Numbered from the stretch's first letter, positions 32,574 through 44,905 are shown. The stretch: 64,000 nucleotides of DNA from Homalodisca vitripennis (GCF_021130785.1 NC_060213.1:98448501-98512500); one strand, 5' to 3'. A program made the numbers and translations. The notes: generated by a model from the letters alone, not told the origin.

Positions 32574-32875
32574 AGTTCTTGAAAGAGTTAAATGATATTG
32601 GAGAATGTAAGTTTAAAGAGTATAAGAAGTTAAATGAATTGGAAGAAAATAAGAAATACAAAATTTTGAATTTGGAGAAAATGAAGGATAAATTCGGGTT
32701 TACAATAATTGCCGAGTTGGAAGATTATAAAGTACACTTACCGAACAGACTTTTGAATGTTTTGGATGAAAAAAAGATTAAAGAATTGAATAAACATGAT
32801 AAATTACACTTGGTTGTTACTGGTAAGAAGACTATTAAAGATAAAGAAATTATAACAATTAACTTTGTAGAATAA
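32570..32875 (+). CDS. Small acidic/basic beta-rich protein, possibly single-strand DNA binding
   Basis: 101 residues. After a helical lead (to about residue 25) comes YKILNLEKMKDKFGFTIIAE, then YKVHLPNRLLNVL and LHLVVTGKKTIKDKEIITI. The alternation of strands resembles short OB-fold-like proteins that accompany Polintons in insect genomes (recalled pattern, not verified). If correct it would bind single-stranded DNA or RNA. No Cys or membrane segment is present. Converges on 32886-33437 with a 10-bp gap. Confidence 0.5.
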   Translation: MEFLKELNDIGECKFKEYKKLNELEENKKYKILNLEKMKDKFGFTIIAELEDYKVHLPNRLLNVLDEKKIKELNKHDKLHLVVTGKKTIKDKEIITINFVE

Positions 32876-32885
32876 AGTCTTAACT

Positions 32886-33437
32886 CTAAAACTTGCAGTC
32901 CCTCCCCACGTCATAGTACTGTTTTGATAACCATAGTTGGTGTCTTTCTTCATAGGAATCACATGGAATATTATCTACAGTAATACCTTTTGTTTCACAC
33001 AAAATGTGGCTATATTCTATAAGAAAAATTCTATAATGCTCTTTAATGAATTGTGTTGATAAATCTTGATACTTACAAAAATTCCTAAGAAATTCATCAA
33101 TTAAGTCTTGATTATCTTGAAAGAACGTATAATATGGGAAAAATTTCATAAAAAAACGATGAAAACTCTCTGTTTGTTTATTTTTTACTTTCTTTTCAAT
33201 ATCTTTCGTAATTATATTAAATATATAATCCCTTATTTTTTTCGTTTTTTGTGTGTACACGTGTGCAGTTTTCGTTCTTTCTGCAAAAGACTCTACAAGT
33301 TCTTTTAATTCTGTTTCATTTAAGGAAAGTATCGAAGACGGTATCAACTGTTGTTGAAAATAAACCGGCAATTCACTGAATTCATCTTTGTTGCACTGTT
33401 TTAATGCTAGAAATTGTAGAGACTTTGGAGAGTCCAT
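32886..33437 (-). CDS. Repeat protein with SOCS/BC-box-like N-terminus
   Basis: 183 residues. The C-terminal half has KYQDLSTQFIKEHYRIFL, the same YQ-LS-FI repeat as the broken gene at 24767-25168, so the two arms of the element share a family. The N-terminus reads SLQFLALKQC followed by FSELPVY, loosely like a BC-box plus Cullin-box of SOCS proteins; the final hydrophobic position does not fit well. The start at 33437 lacks TAAATGG, but TTTTCTACTAAATAG lies 16 bp upstream. It lies against the right inverted repeat. Function unknown. Confidence 0.6.
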   Translation of the reverse strand: MDSPKSLQFLALKQCNKDEFSELPVYFQQQLIPSSILSLNETELKELVESFAERTKTAHVYTQKTKKIRDYIFNIITKDIEKKVKNKQTESFHRFFMKFFPYYTFFQDNQDLIDEFLRNFCKYQDLSTQFIKEHYRIFLIEYSHILCETKGITVDNIPCDSYEERHQLWLSKQYYDVGRDCKF

Positions 33438-33492
33438 GTTGTTTGGTGACTATTTAGTAGAAAAGTTTTTTATTTAAGAAATATCTGTTCAT

Positions 33493-34856
33493 TAAAATTT
33501 GTAGAATATAAAGCACTGAACTTGTCACTACGGATTAATTTCACTAAGTCTTGTTCCAAATAGAGCTGAAGATGAAGAGAATGCGATATTAAACCAGTAA
33601 ACAGTGAACTTTTAACATTCCTGGATCAAAAGTATAGAGTAAAATTTAAATATGACTGACTAGTGTGAGGTCTGGACGGGAAAGGCTGTTCTCCTGTGTG
33701 CCGCGCAGTGCTACCAACATTTCTCGCTCAACGGTAATGCCAACATATTCTAAATTCAACATTCGAGTATTATAAATTCCACAATTTATGTTGTCATACT
33801 GTCATGAAAAATTGCTTGAATACAGTTTACCATAGTTTATTTAAGTAAATTGTATTGTGAATTGTTTTTACATATTTATGGTGTATTGAACAGTATTTGT
33901 ATTGATTTTTGGGCTGTCCCAAAAGTGGTCCAGAACCGCCATATTATTATCTTGTTTTTACATATTTATGGTGTATTGAACAGTATTTGTATTGATTTTT
34001 GGGCTGTCCCAAAAGTGGTCCAGAACCGCCATATTATTATCTTGTTTTTACATATTTATGGTGTATTGAACAGTATTTGTATTGATTTTTGGGCTGTCCC
34101 AAAAGTGGTCCAGAACCGCCATATTATTATCTTGTTTTTACATATTTATGGTGTATTGAACAGTATTTGTATTGATTTTTGGGCTGTCCCAAAAGTGGTC
34201 CAGAACCGCCATATTATTATCTTGTTTTTACATATTTATGGTGTATTGAACAGTATTTGTATTGATTTTTGGGCTGTCCCAAAAGTGGTCCAGAACCGCC
34301 ATATTCATATCTTGTTTTTTCATATTTATGGTGTATTGAACAGTATTTGTATTGATTTTTGGGCTGTCCCAAAAGTGGTCCAGAACCGCCATATTATTAT
34401 CTTGTTTTTACATATTTATGGTGTATTGATCAGTATTTGTATTGATTTTTGGGCTGTCCCAAAAGTGGTCCAGAACCGCCATATTATTATCTTGTTTTTA
34501 CATATTTATGGTGTATTGAACAGTATTTGTATTGATTTTTGGGCTGTCCCAAAAGTGGTCCAGAACCGCCATATTATTATCTTGTTTTTACATATTTATG
34601 GTGTATTGAACAGTATTTGTATTGATTTTTGGGCTGTCCCAAAAGTGGTCCAGAACCGCCATATTATTATCTTGTTTTTACATATTTATGGTGTATTGAA
34701 CAGTATTTGTATTGATTTTTGGGCTGTCCCAAAAGTGGTCCAGAACCGCCATATTATTATCTCGTTTTTACATATTTTATGGTGTATTGATCAGTATTTG
34801 TATTGATTTTTGGGCTGTCCCAAAAGTGGTCCAGAACCGCCATATTCATATCTACT
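33493..34856 (-). repeat. Right terminal inverted repeat
   Basis: Inverted counterpart of 20231-21157. The inner non-tandem part (33493-33863) is near identical to the left copy; the outer part holds 11 tandem units rather than 6. The similarity of the two ends suggests little time since insertion or continuing homogenisation. Confidence 0.95.
33864..34856 (+). repeat. 90-bp tandem array, 11 copies (right end)
   Basis: Units begin (CATATTTATGG) at 33871, 33961, 34051 and so on every 90 bp to 34771. Copies are almost identical; single changes such as GATCAG for GAACAG occur in a few. Because 90 is a multiple of three and the units lack a stop in one frame, a false 318-codon frame results. Confidence 0.97.
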
Positions 34857-34862
34857 TATATA
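34857..34862. repeat. Right target site duplication TATATA
   Basis: Matches 20225-20230. Confidence 0.6.
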
Positions 34863-35551
34863 TATATATATTGTTTAGATTATTTTTTGATATAAAACCA
34901 TTGTTTGTAATGATATTATGTGAACTGGAAATAAAAAAAAACAGTATCAATCAGCAGCCTTGTAAAATGTAAATCAAACTCCTAAAGGTGTTTGTTTCTA
35001 TAATAATTTTTACAAAATTACAATAGTAAAAAGGAATTTACATTTAGAACTTTTGAATTTAAAACCACTTTGTCTAAGACCACTTTAATAACGCTCTTCC
35101 AAATGAAAAAATATACTAAATATAGAGCCAAAGTGGCTTAGAGTTTATGTAGTGTAGACAACGAGCAGCTGTGTAAAGTTTATTACTCGAATAATAAAAT
35201 TAGTTCATGCCATAAAAGTATTCCTTACTCTACTCAAAACTCTTTCTTGTAACAGTTATGAAAATAGTCAATAAAACAAAGTTTAAAATACTACAGAAAG
35301 GCAACTACTATTAGTGGAGCTGTCATTTGCCTATCTTCTGGTCCAAAATGTAATATTGGAATGGTCAAAATATTGCTAAAATGTTCTACTTCTGTATACT
35401 ATTAGAAATATTTACATTGCATACTTACTGCGTTGTTTAGCTGTTTAGCTGTAAACACGAAATCACACAGGAGTTTTTTCATGGCAAACAGAGAAAGTAT
35501 ATCCATAATGTAGCATTATTACGACTGGTCTAAGTAACCTCGGCTATCTCT
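34863..35551. other. Gene-free AT-rich flank
   Basis: Nothing recognised. Confidence 0.5.
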
Positions 35552-35587
35552 GTGTTTAATATATTGTTGATCTTCAAGATTCCTGTA

Positions 35588-35812
35588 GGCGGTTACTACA
35601 AGTTACTTCCTGGATATAAAAACGTGGCTGCTGAGAAATGGGAAGGTTTCCTTAGCCACAATGATGGCCTCTCACCAACGTATTCGTCAACAGTGACTCA
35701 TCACTATGTTAAATTCTACATCACCGAACTTGGAGGTGTGTATGCAGCTAAAGCAGTATCACACGACGCAGTCACTATTTTTAACCCTAGGCTTGGGGTT
35801 GAAAACCAATGA
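35588..35812 (+). other. Possible exon or exon remnant
   Basis: An open stretch with more GC and codon-like composition than its surroundings, preceded by a possible acceptor (TTCCTGTAG). It reads GGYYKLLPGYKNVAAEKW and later HHYVKFYITELGGVYAAKA before a stop at 35812. I do not recognise a family. It could be part of a host gene, a pseudogene or chance. Confidence 0.25.
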
Positions 35813-37699
35813 AAAACACATAATGATAAATTTAATAATACCATCGGTCTTATGTTAACCAGATGTTATGAGCAGAAAGTCCAAACATCGTGAACTGTTG
35901 CAGCCACTGTAATTCCTAAGCTGGATAATGTTACTTTCGTCTTTGCGCTCCATCTGGCGCTCATACAAACTCCTACGCGGAGATTGCCTCACATTTGATG
36001 TTGTCGATGTCCAGAGTATAACAGTAATTTTAAAGAAGGTCCATCCAGGTTGAAAATTGATACATTTTCATAATTAATGGAAAATATTTAATACCATAAG
36101 ATTTATTCTAATACTTATTAATATTACTTTGATGAAGCATCTTCATGTAAGAATAATAGCTTCAACACAGTTTATCCTTCCTGAAAATTGAATAGACTCG
36201 GCTCCAAAAATAAAAAAGCCCAGCAAATTCAATTTTTATCTTTCAAAAACTTTTTTTTAAACAATATCATAGACTTCTTATTCGGAATAAAAATGCTTTT
36301 TTCCATGTTTACATTTCTAATAAATACATTTTTTCGTAAACTCCCCCGAAAGTGTGCGTTAAAAAAATGCTCAGAAATCCAAATCAGCTGTTCTTTCCTT
36401 AATCTATCCTGTAGGCACATCAAGTCTGTTCAATAGATTCCAATAACTATTGAATTCAAGTAAAAATTATTTTAGTACATCTTCACACCCCAGTTCAGTA
36501 AGGAAGAACCTTATGCCTTTGTCAATGCGGTTAAGGTAAAATAAAAGCGGTACAGAATATTGAAACTTTTGTACACTTAAAACAATATTTTATCACATAA
36601 TATTACTATTGTTTAATACTGGTAGAAAGTTATAATAGAACTATTAATGATGCAACAGTGTTTAGCTCCTAAGTAACTAATGCTTAGAGGAAGTTCTATT
36701 CAACTGTCGCAGAACTCTCCATTAGAGCACAAGTGAATACATGAGATATCACTGTAGATCTTGTGTCTGATGTTAACACATCGAGATAGAGAGACTTGCA
36801 CATCATGCAAGAACAATATAAGCAAAGATCATCGGAGAAACTAATGGTCTGAGAGATGCAAACTAATTAATTACTGATAGTTCTCAACAACTACCACCTG
36901 ATTGATTTATATGTTAGAGAAAATATTACTCTTTTAGTTTAGTTGGTTACTTATTGTTTACAAGATGATTTACGTGTTTGAGACATGGAAGTTATTATAA
37001 TAATGTAAATCTAATAATGTAAACACATTTGTTATAATTGTAAATAAATAAGGTAATAACTGTTATGAAATGTATAGTGATACTCAAGCAAACCAAAGTT
37101 TTCTATGCCTTTTCAGCAACAAAAACACATTGGAATTCAAAGAAAATTAAAATCACACTGAAAAATTTCACTTAAACGTAAAAAAATTGCCTGAGCGGTA
37201 GCAAAGCCTTTTACTCTGGTGCTGTAATTTTTATTTTAGTTTTTCCATCTGCCTATCTGTCCGCATGATATCTTGATTATGAAGCGACCTTTAGTCTTGT
37301 AGGCAACACCGAGGTTGGAAATGTGATTTTGCTGATCGTTTGTAAAAATTTTGATATTGTAAAAATGAAAATGGAAAATGCGGGATATATCTTTGTATAA
37401 ATGTGAGCATTTGGAATTTTCACAACTCATACTATAGCCTAACAAAGGTATTCTTATGGAATAGTTTATAGCTACTAGAAATAGCTATACAAACTCGGCG
37501 AAGCCTATTACGCAACACATGGTCTGGCTTACTCGTTCCTTGTTATTTAAATACAAACAGTATATAATTTGCATTATACAGAAATTGTATTTTTCCACGA
37601 ATAATGTACATATGTATGAGGTGAAAAAGCGTTATTCAAAATCTGTACTGTCATGAGTGTTGTTGTCCCGTGTAACATTTTAGACATGCTCGGACAGTA
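35813..37699. other. Gene-free stretch before copy B
   Basis: No gene recognised. 36620-36890 is a diverged repeat of 5500-5750. Confidence 0.5.
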
Positions 37700-39632
37700 A
37701 TCCTGTGACAACTATTCATTATATGTCCTTCCGCTCGTAAGAGATTCTAACCCTAACCAGAAAAACACACGACAGGCTATTTTTACGTAAAATTATATAA
37801 GAGAGATTATATAATACGGTTATGTGTAGTACACGAAGCGAGAGAAAGCAGTTGTATACTGAACTTACATAGTTGATGTATAAGTACTGTTTGAACTAGA
37901 CAACAAAGCTAACATAGTACTTCGTGGTTTTTCATGATGTGGGATGCGACTATGTAATGTGAAAATATCATAGAAATTGCTAAAATTGATTTCAGTAAGT
38001 TATAGTTTTGTTTCCCAATCATTCAAATTATTAGGTCACTGAAATATTACATTAATGCGTGATCTGTTCTTATAAATATAGTGCTTAGAATTTGTAAACT
38101 AAACTATGAAATATCTTAAATAAGGTGGCGTTAGTCTCTTTAAAAATCTGTTTAATGGCCAAAGGAATCTTTACATAAGGGATCATTTCCACACACATAA
38201 CAATGAAGCACCATAACGTTGATTAATCCCATGACACCAATGTCAAAGCGTAACTTTCACTTCAAACTCACAGTTAGATACATCCAGTAAATTAAAGTTA
38301 AAACCTAATTACCCTTCAGGACACTGTATAGTGCTTTTGAAGTAATCCCCTGGCAACATTACAGTATCCTAAGCCTTAGATATATAAATTTAAAGTTATC
38401 AAAAATGTTTCTATTCTGCCTTAAATAAATTTAAATTCGCGAGTAAATTGGTTTGTGGTGTAATAATGCACTATGAGTCATGTTCAGAGTCTTGATGGTC
38501 ATCTTTTTCTATACAAATAGGTATTTACAAAAGACAACAATCAAACACGATTGTTGTGCTACTTACATGATAATTGCTAATAAAGATGTTACAACCCCCC
38601 CCCCCACGCACACAAACACACATATAAATACAAGAACAAACATCACTAAGCTTTGAGAAATTTTTGGAACGTAACTTATACTCGTCTACATCCATCATAT
38701 ACAAAAAAATGGGAAATATAACAATAAAATTATCATAATAATATTTTGGTTAATTTTAAATAAAACACGAGTACATTTACGCCAATTCAGTTACAGATCT
38801 CTGTTTCTATATTCAAATACTTTGACGTTTTCACTGTTTACTTTTAGTTCTAATCTACCTCTCACCTTAAAACTTTGCCAGAATCGCAATGTCGTTATGA
38901 CATTTAAAAAGCGGTCGTATTTACGGTAAAATGTTATAAAGAAAGAAGCATTATCTTCAAAACTTTATGAGAGTAAATAAGTACACTTATATGTAACATC
39001 TGAGTGTATCGACTACTGTTTTAAAATATAGCTGGAAACTACGAATAGTAATTTTTATTATTTTTACCGTTGATATCACGCATCAAAAAATACAATAGAA
39101 CAATAAAAACATTGCAATATAAAATCTTATAAATAGAAATCAATCTATAAATATGTGTTACTTAGCCCTAATCTTAGGAATGGTTGGACGAATTTGGCTA
39201 ATTATTTTAAAACTATTGTTTGGAGTATATTGAAACTTCTAATGATTTAAAAATTGTTAGAATATTTTTGGATGAAAAAATTAATCGTAATATTTACAAA
39301 ACATAGTCTAAATCCAGCTGAAAATAAACTAGTGATGACTGTTCGTACTGTAGTAATTTCAGCTTAAAAAAAGAAAAACAACTTTTTTACTTAGGTTTTT
39401 GGGAACTAATTAATACACAGTGTGCTCCATCATTAATGTAATACTAATTGCTAAGATTAAGTTAAAATCCTATTCTTACTAAAAATTATACGAATGACGA
39501 ATTTTAAACATTCATTGAAATAACTATTTATATAATTCGCATACGAGCAGTTACCCACGACTTTTTTCAGAGTTTCCTGTTGAAAAAAAAAAACGGCGAG
39601 ACTATAATTAGTATAATCTTTTTATATGGTAT

Positions 39633-40308
39633 TGTACCGAATGACGATAACACATGGGGGTGGTGACTTCTAAGGTCTTAATAATAAATACTCGAATTGC
39701 AAAGTTTACTTATAAGTTCAATTTAATTTGTGAAACTTACAAGCACCACTTTTAGATGGTAAAGGAAATGTATGTAATGCCACGTTGCTGCCATTTAGAA
39801 TATAAGAATTAAAAAAATGTATATTTTATAGGTGGGCCTAAAATATCCAATGTTCTCTGGAATTATGCCTACGATATTTTACTTTAATAAAACATTAAGA
39901 TTTTACTTCCCTTCGCAATGTGTAGACTCACAACCCGGGTGTCGGCGTCTTGGCACGAGACAATGGCGCTGTAGTCTAAGAAGGGTTATTTCTAGTCGGT
40001 GGTTACTAGAAGATGAGTAGAAGTTATGAAACTGGTAGCCATCTACTCAAAAATATGTGCCCTGTGAGCCATGAGACACGTGGGACACGTAATCTCGCGG
40101 ACAAAGCGCGCGAGGTCTGCTCGGTCACATAGTTGGGCTGCTACAAAGGGTTAGAAGAAAATGTTCATACGCGCGTGCCAATTAGGTAGTTACTCCGCCC
40201 AATAATTTAGTTCCGGAACATTGGATAATAATATTATTAAATTATACTGGCTGACTAGGTTTGTGAAATTTACATTATATGAAATATAATTAACTAATTA
40301 ACGGTACA
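39633..40308. mobile_element. 676-bp MITE-like DNA transposon, copy B only
   Basis: Starts TGTACCG and ends CGGTACA (7-bp inverted termini), flanked on both sides by GTAT. Copy A, near 3105, has an uninterrupted site. No transposase frame is present; a 62-codon frame at 39832-40020 has no motif. Superfamily not determined. Confidence 0.6.
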
Positions 40309-40504
40309 GTATTCTAAACACTCCTGAGATGATTGATAAACACTTAAAGCTATTCTAATCTCCTGATAAATTTTTTATTTTAGTTTAAAGAAAATGTTAT
40401 AATAGGTTTTATGTGATTCGAATTTCCCTCAATACATTACTTATAATTACAAAGTTACACATTTTTCATATTGTCTGAGGAAAGTTTTACCTTCAGGGAA
40501 TATG

Positions 40505-40985
40505 CATCACTTCTATAGCAACTGCCTAGTTGATATTCTTTTTATTTAGGAGTAATAATTAATTATTTTCATCTATATACTGAGATATTCCCTACTAAAA
40601 TTTTAAATATGAAATGAGAAGTTCTCCATGAGTTTTTTTATGCTTGGTCCTGTTTGCATAAAATAATTTAATGAAAATCAAATTTTAACACTAGTTATGA
40701 TACTTATAATAAACTATTGCAACTTTATTTATGAATAGCAAATCCTTTAAAAAAATATTAGAATCTGTGCAATCGAGAACGAATTTCATCATATATAAGC
40801 AATTTCAAAGCAATACAATTCTATTCACTGTTATTGAATGTTTCTCAGCGATCCTCTTTGAAGCTTAAAGAAGATTCAATAGCAATTATTGAAACTATGA
40901 TATATTATTATTATATAATTTTACTATATGAGTCCATTATTTCAAAAAGGCAATGTAGAAATAGTATAATTATGTATGTTCGCAA
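40505..40985. repeat. Copy B-specific insertion
   Basis: Absent near 3335 in copy A. It contains a stretch near 40800-40870 that resembles 47210-47280 and 12755-12825, so it may be a dispersed repeat present twice in this segment. No termini were recognised. Confidence 0.45.
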
Positions 40986-42410
40986 ACCGTTGTAAAAATT
41001 CTGGTTATTTTCGACTGCAAATTTGAGAAATAGAGCATTAATAGGTAGGACAGTTGAAAAAAAAAACACTATCATATTAATTTTTATAAGAGAGATGTTA
41101 GGATTAAACAATAAATTGTCATTCAAAATATTTCAAAGATTTTAAAAATAAAATGAATAATTTTAATTAATACGTATATAATTAAAAACTTCTTTATTTT
41201 AATTTAACAGGTAGAAATATTTTTTCTGGTTAGTATTCTAGACACATGATTCATTTGATTAAAAATGTCCTCTTTTATAAAGAACCTTACCATCAGGAAT
41301 ATCCTAAATCTAACCTAGTTGCTTGAAATAGAAAAAAAAACCTTAGTGTAATGTTTCACGTACTTAACGGGGTTTGTTATCAGCGTGTTGTCTAGTCGTG
41401 GTTTAAACCACAACAACCCCTAATGATGTTGACGCACCCTCATATGAGTTGGATCATTAGTTTAGTTTCTCCACAAACGTTTTAATCATACCAACTAAAA
41501 TACCGTCTGCCAATAGATAGTTTTAATTGTCTATTACAGTGATTATTTTAGTATAAGTATAAGAAATCAACTGATATATTTCAACTACTAGCGTGTTCTT
41601 TTTCTAACAAATCAAATGTACTACTCTTTTTACTATAATGTACAATACATAGTTTGAAAATTGTCAAGTATATCAAAATTAACATTATTACTTTTTTAGT
41701 TACATGCCTATTTAGCAATATAATTTACAATACGTCCATATGGGTTTGTGTATCCTTTCCAAACTTTTTGATATTTAACCCAAATTAATTGTAAAAGATT
41801 TTGAACTGTTTACGCAGTGTATTGTAAATACAAGGACAGTAAAGTTGACAAACGTTATCTCTACAATTAATGTTTTTTAACGAATTGGAGTCTTTAAACA
41901 TATATCACGCTTCTTTAAGTTTTATATCAAGTATAGTACAATTAATATTATTACACGTTTATTAATATTTACATCAAACAGTATAAAAACTTACAATATA
42001 TTTTTATTTGCTTTTTTTTGTAGTAGGGTCTACTAACACAATTGTCCGATATTTCACCCTAAAGTAGTTTTTAAATAAAGTGTTTACGCAGTATACCTAC
42101 AGTAAACATTTGGCGTATTTGTATATGACACGACTTGTATATCAATAAAAAAACTGCAAACTGTGTTATACTTTGCCTTAACTAATTGGAAAATAAATCG
42201 ACACGTTCACGCAGTATGTTGCCAGTGTCAGATTCTCACTATATTAATCACCACAATTACGGTTATATCACGATTGCTGTCTCCGGACAATTAGGGCTAG
42301 ACTTTTCAGTTTCCTTCATTAGTATTACAATGCTTTAGTCAACAGTTTCATATTATGAACTTTGTAAAAATTCATATACTCTAATATATTCTATAATACA
42401 GATTATTTTA

Positions 42411-44030
42411 AGTAAGTAAAGTTATATAATATCTAAAAATGTGCTTAAAATACTGAAATATGTGTAATCATCATGAAGGGAAATTTGGACGTGATGACTA
42501 GTCATTGCCACGCTGAGTCAACGATTCAAGCTCATCTCCGTGTAATAAACCCTTTAATGCTTTTAATGTACTCCTTATGGTAATTATACCTCACGGGAAC
42601 AAGCAGGGGCTAACATTGGCCGACGTTCTAGAAGGATTAGGCTTACGTTTAGCCAAAGAGCTGTAACATTAATACTTAGTGTTTATTGAGGTGTTATTTT
42701 AGACTATGTTTACGCTAAACTATGTTTTAAGTGTACACACAAAAGAGCCTCCTCATAAGAGATACTGGAAAAAGTAAGCACAGGTCAATTTATAAACAAT
42801 TTAATTCGTGGATATAACAAAACAATTTAAGAAAGGAAATTATTTCCATACTAAACTGATAGCACTGCCTGAATACTACTTCTACGTTGTTCCAGCCACT
42901 ATTTTAATAGCTAGGGATAGTTCGAATTAAATAGGGGGGATGGGGTAGATTAGGGATTAGTAGTAGTTATTACTAGTATAATGTAATAAGCAAGAAGTCC
43001 ATCTCAAATTCTTTTTCCAGAGAGGTCACTGAGGGATTTATATGACATAACGCCTTAGAATATTAGGAATTTCCTTGTGCAAATAACCACCGCGGTAGAT
43101 AAGGTTCCTAGTTTTACAAAAAATATATTTATTGATGCCAGAGATTGTAGAGAAAATTCAAGGCACTGCTAATGTTCGATTAAAATTTATCATGATTCTT
43201 ACTTTTTAATTCAGATGTAAAACCTTAAATATAAACGTCACTTTATCATTAATTCTCTTGGATTAGCCTTTAGAAAACAAAAGAATACAATTTCGTTGTA
43301 AGGTTTGCTTCTCAATGAAGATAAACTAATAGAAATGAAAGTCATTATAATAAAATGAATTATTTTGAATTTCCACGTCTATATTTCTCGTTGACAATGA
43401 AATTTACGTTCCTTGTCATAGAGTAAGTTCCTGTAGTTGTTTAGTAATTTTTATCTTGATGGAAAGATCACAATAGTTATATATAAGGAGGCTTAAACAT
43501 AATTTAATTAAAAACAAAACGTCAATTACAATTAAATATTATTGCAACCGCTTTATTTAATATTTAACATTAAGAAATTTCTGTTTAGTTTTCATTAAAA
43601 TTTGTATGAAAATTTATATAGGAAACATAAATTTAAAGCATTACATTTAAAAAAATATAACAATAGTAACAAATTAACAATACGTTTCGAGATCTGCAAT
43701 CTGATCTCTTCTTCAGGTAAAGAACTAACCTAATACATAATATTACAAACTAGGTTAAAATAAACAAATCTTACCAAAGCGTTGTGGCACGCCTAAGTCA
43801 GGAATCACAACCTTCATGTTGTTTGTCAACTTCACTAACTCTATAAACATGCACTCAATAAAAAACTATACAAAACACTAATCATTAAAACTGAACTATG
43901 CAATACAGGTCACAATACGTCTTCATTCGTCTACTAACCACCTACGACGACTGACCAAAGGGGCTAGCCAATGGTAATCGTGACGGCAGACTAAACCAAG
44001 GTGGCGGAAATAAAAAGGAAGGAGGACAGG
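42411..44030. other. Copy B-specific block replacing 4750-9557 of copy A
   Basis: No gene recognised. Around 43680-43735 is a phrase (ACGTTTCGAGATCTGCAATC, then TGATCTCTTCTTCAGG) of a kind common near the 3' ends of retroelements. The junction with LINE sequence at 44031 is abrupt. Confidence 0.4.
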
Positions 44031-44905
44031 AATCTTATTTTCATCCGTTTGTTTTCAAGTTGTTCTCAGATAAAAATTGAAAGCAGGAAATCAGTTAGGA
44101 AATGTGATTGTTGACAGGTCCTGAAATGTCCTGATCTTGAAGCAGAGGGTCGTATCATCCGAATACTGAATCACCTTTCAATTTTGGATCGATTTGTTCA
44201 GATCATTTATGTAAATCAAAAAGAGAATTTGACCAAGGATAGATCCGTGCGGGACTCTATAGGTGATCTTTTTCTATGAGGATACGGTGTCCGAAATCCT
44301 GCACACACTGCTCTCTGTAAAAAGATAAGACTCGACCCATTTTGATGGCAGATCCCGTACACCACAAACTTGTGCAGCAACGTTCCATGATGCACAGAGT
44401 TGAATACTTGGGAGAGGTCGAGAAACACGCTTAGCAAATGTTCACACACACCTATCCAGTACATCGACAACTTGCTCATTGAGGATTGTTGCAGCATCTG
44501 CTGTACACTTTTTTCTCTGAACTCAAATTGAGTGGAACTGATAATTTTAAAGTTTATCCGAAAACAGTTAATGATTGGTTCAAGAAAGATTTTGCTTTAG
44601 ACTGGCAGAATGGAAATCGAACGGTAGTTGCTGGTGCGCAAGGAATCGCGCATATCGCTCTCTATGAAAATTGTAATGAGTTTTGCTGCTTTCAATTTTG
44701 ATGGTAAGATTCCAGTTTGCAATGAGCACTTAACCAATTGTGTTGGTGGCATTATTGACTGTTTGAAACAGCGCTTTAACATACATATTGACATTTCGTT
44801 GATGTCACATGCCTTTATTTTTTGGATTTCAGTCCCTGAAATAAACGCGTGCCCTCTTCTTCGGTCACAGGGGCTATACATATAGCCAAGTCACCGGTTC
44901 CCGGG
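44031..44905 (-). mobile_element. Decayed LINE reverse transcriptase, copy B
   Basis: Duplicate of 9558-10440: finger region at 44881-44597 (LQTGILPSKLKAAKL, NYRSISILPV), palm at 44497-44216 (VFLDLSQVFNSVHH). The 3' third, present in copy A, is missing. No intact frame. Confidence 0.8.

Larger units (their letters stand above)
20231..34856. mobile_element. Polinton/adintovirus-like element, 14.6 kb, without polymerase or integrase
   Basis: Bounded by inverted termini that start AGTAGATATG at 20231 and, reverse-complemented, at 34856. Long terminal inverted repeats lie inside (927 bp left, 1364 bp right). Gene content is the virion module of a Polinton: hexon-like major capsid protein, penton, adenain-like protease, FtsK/HerA-type packaging ATPase, pVI-like protein and a phospholipase A2 protein, plus a BRO protein and small zinc-finger proteins. 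Genes are densely packed, with gaps of tens of bases or less, intronless and very AT-rich. Neither DNA polymerase B nor an RVE integrase is present. Most reading frames are open or broken by single indels, so the insertion is probably young. Confidence 0.9.

Noticed and set aside
33850..34806. 318-codon open frame on the plus strand
   Set aside because: It is the 90-bp terminal array read in a frame without stops; the same array on the left (20555-20794) is out of frame. Not a gene.
20231..34856. CRISPR-like regular repeats in the terminal arrays
   Set aside because: The units are contiguous, with no variable spacers, in a eukaryotic element.
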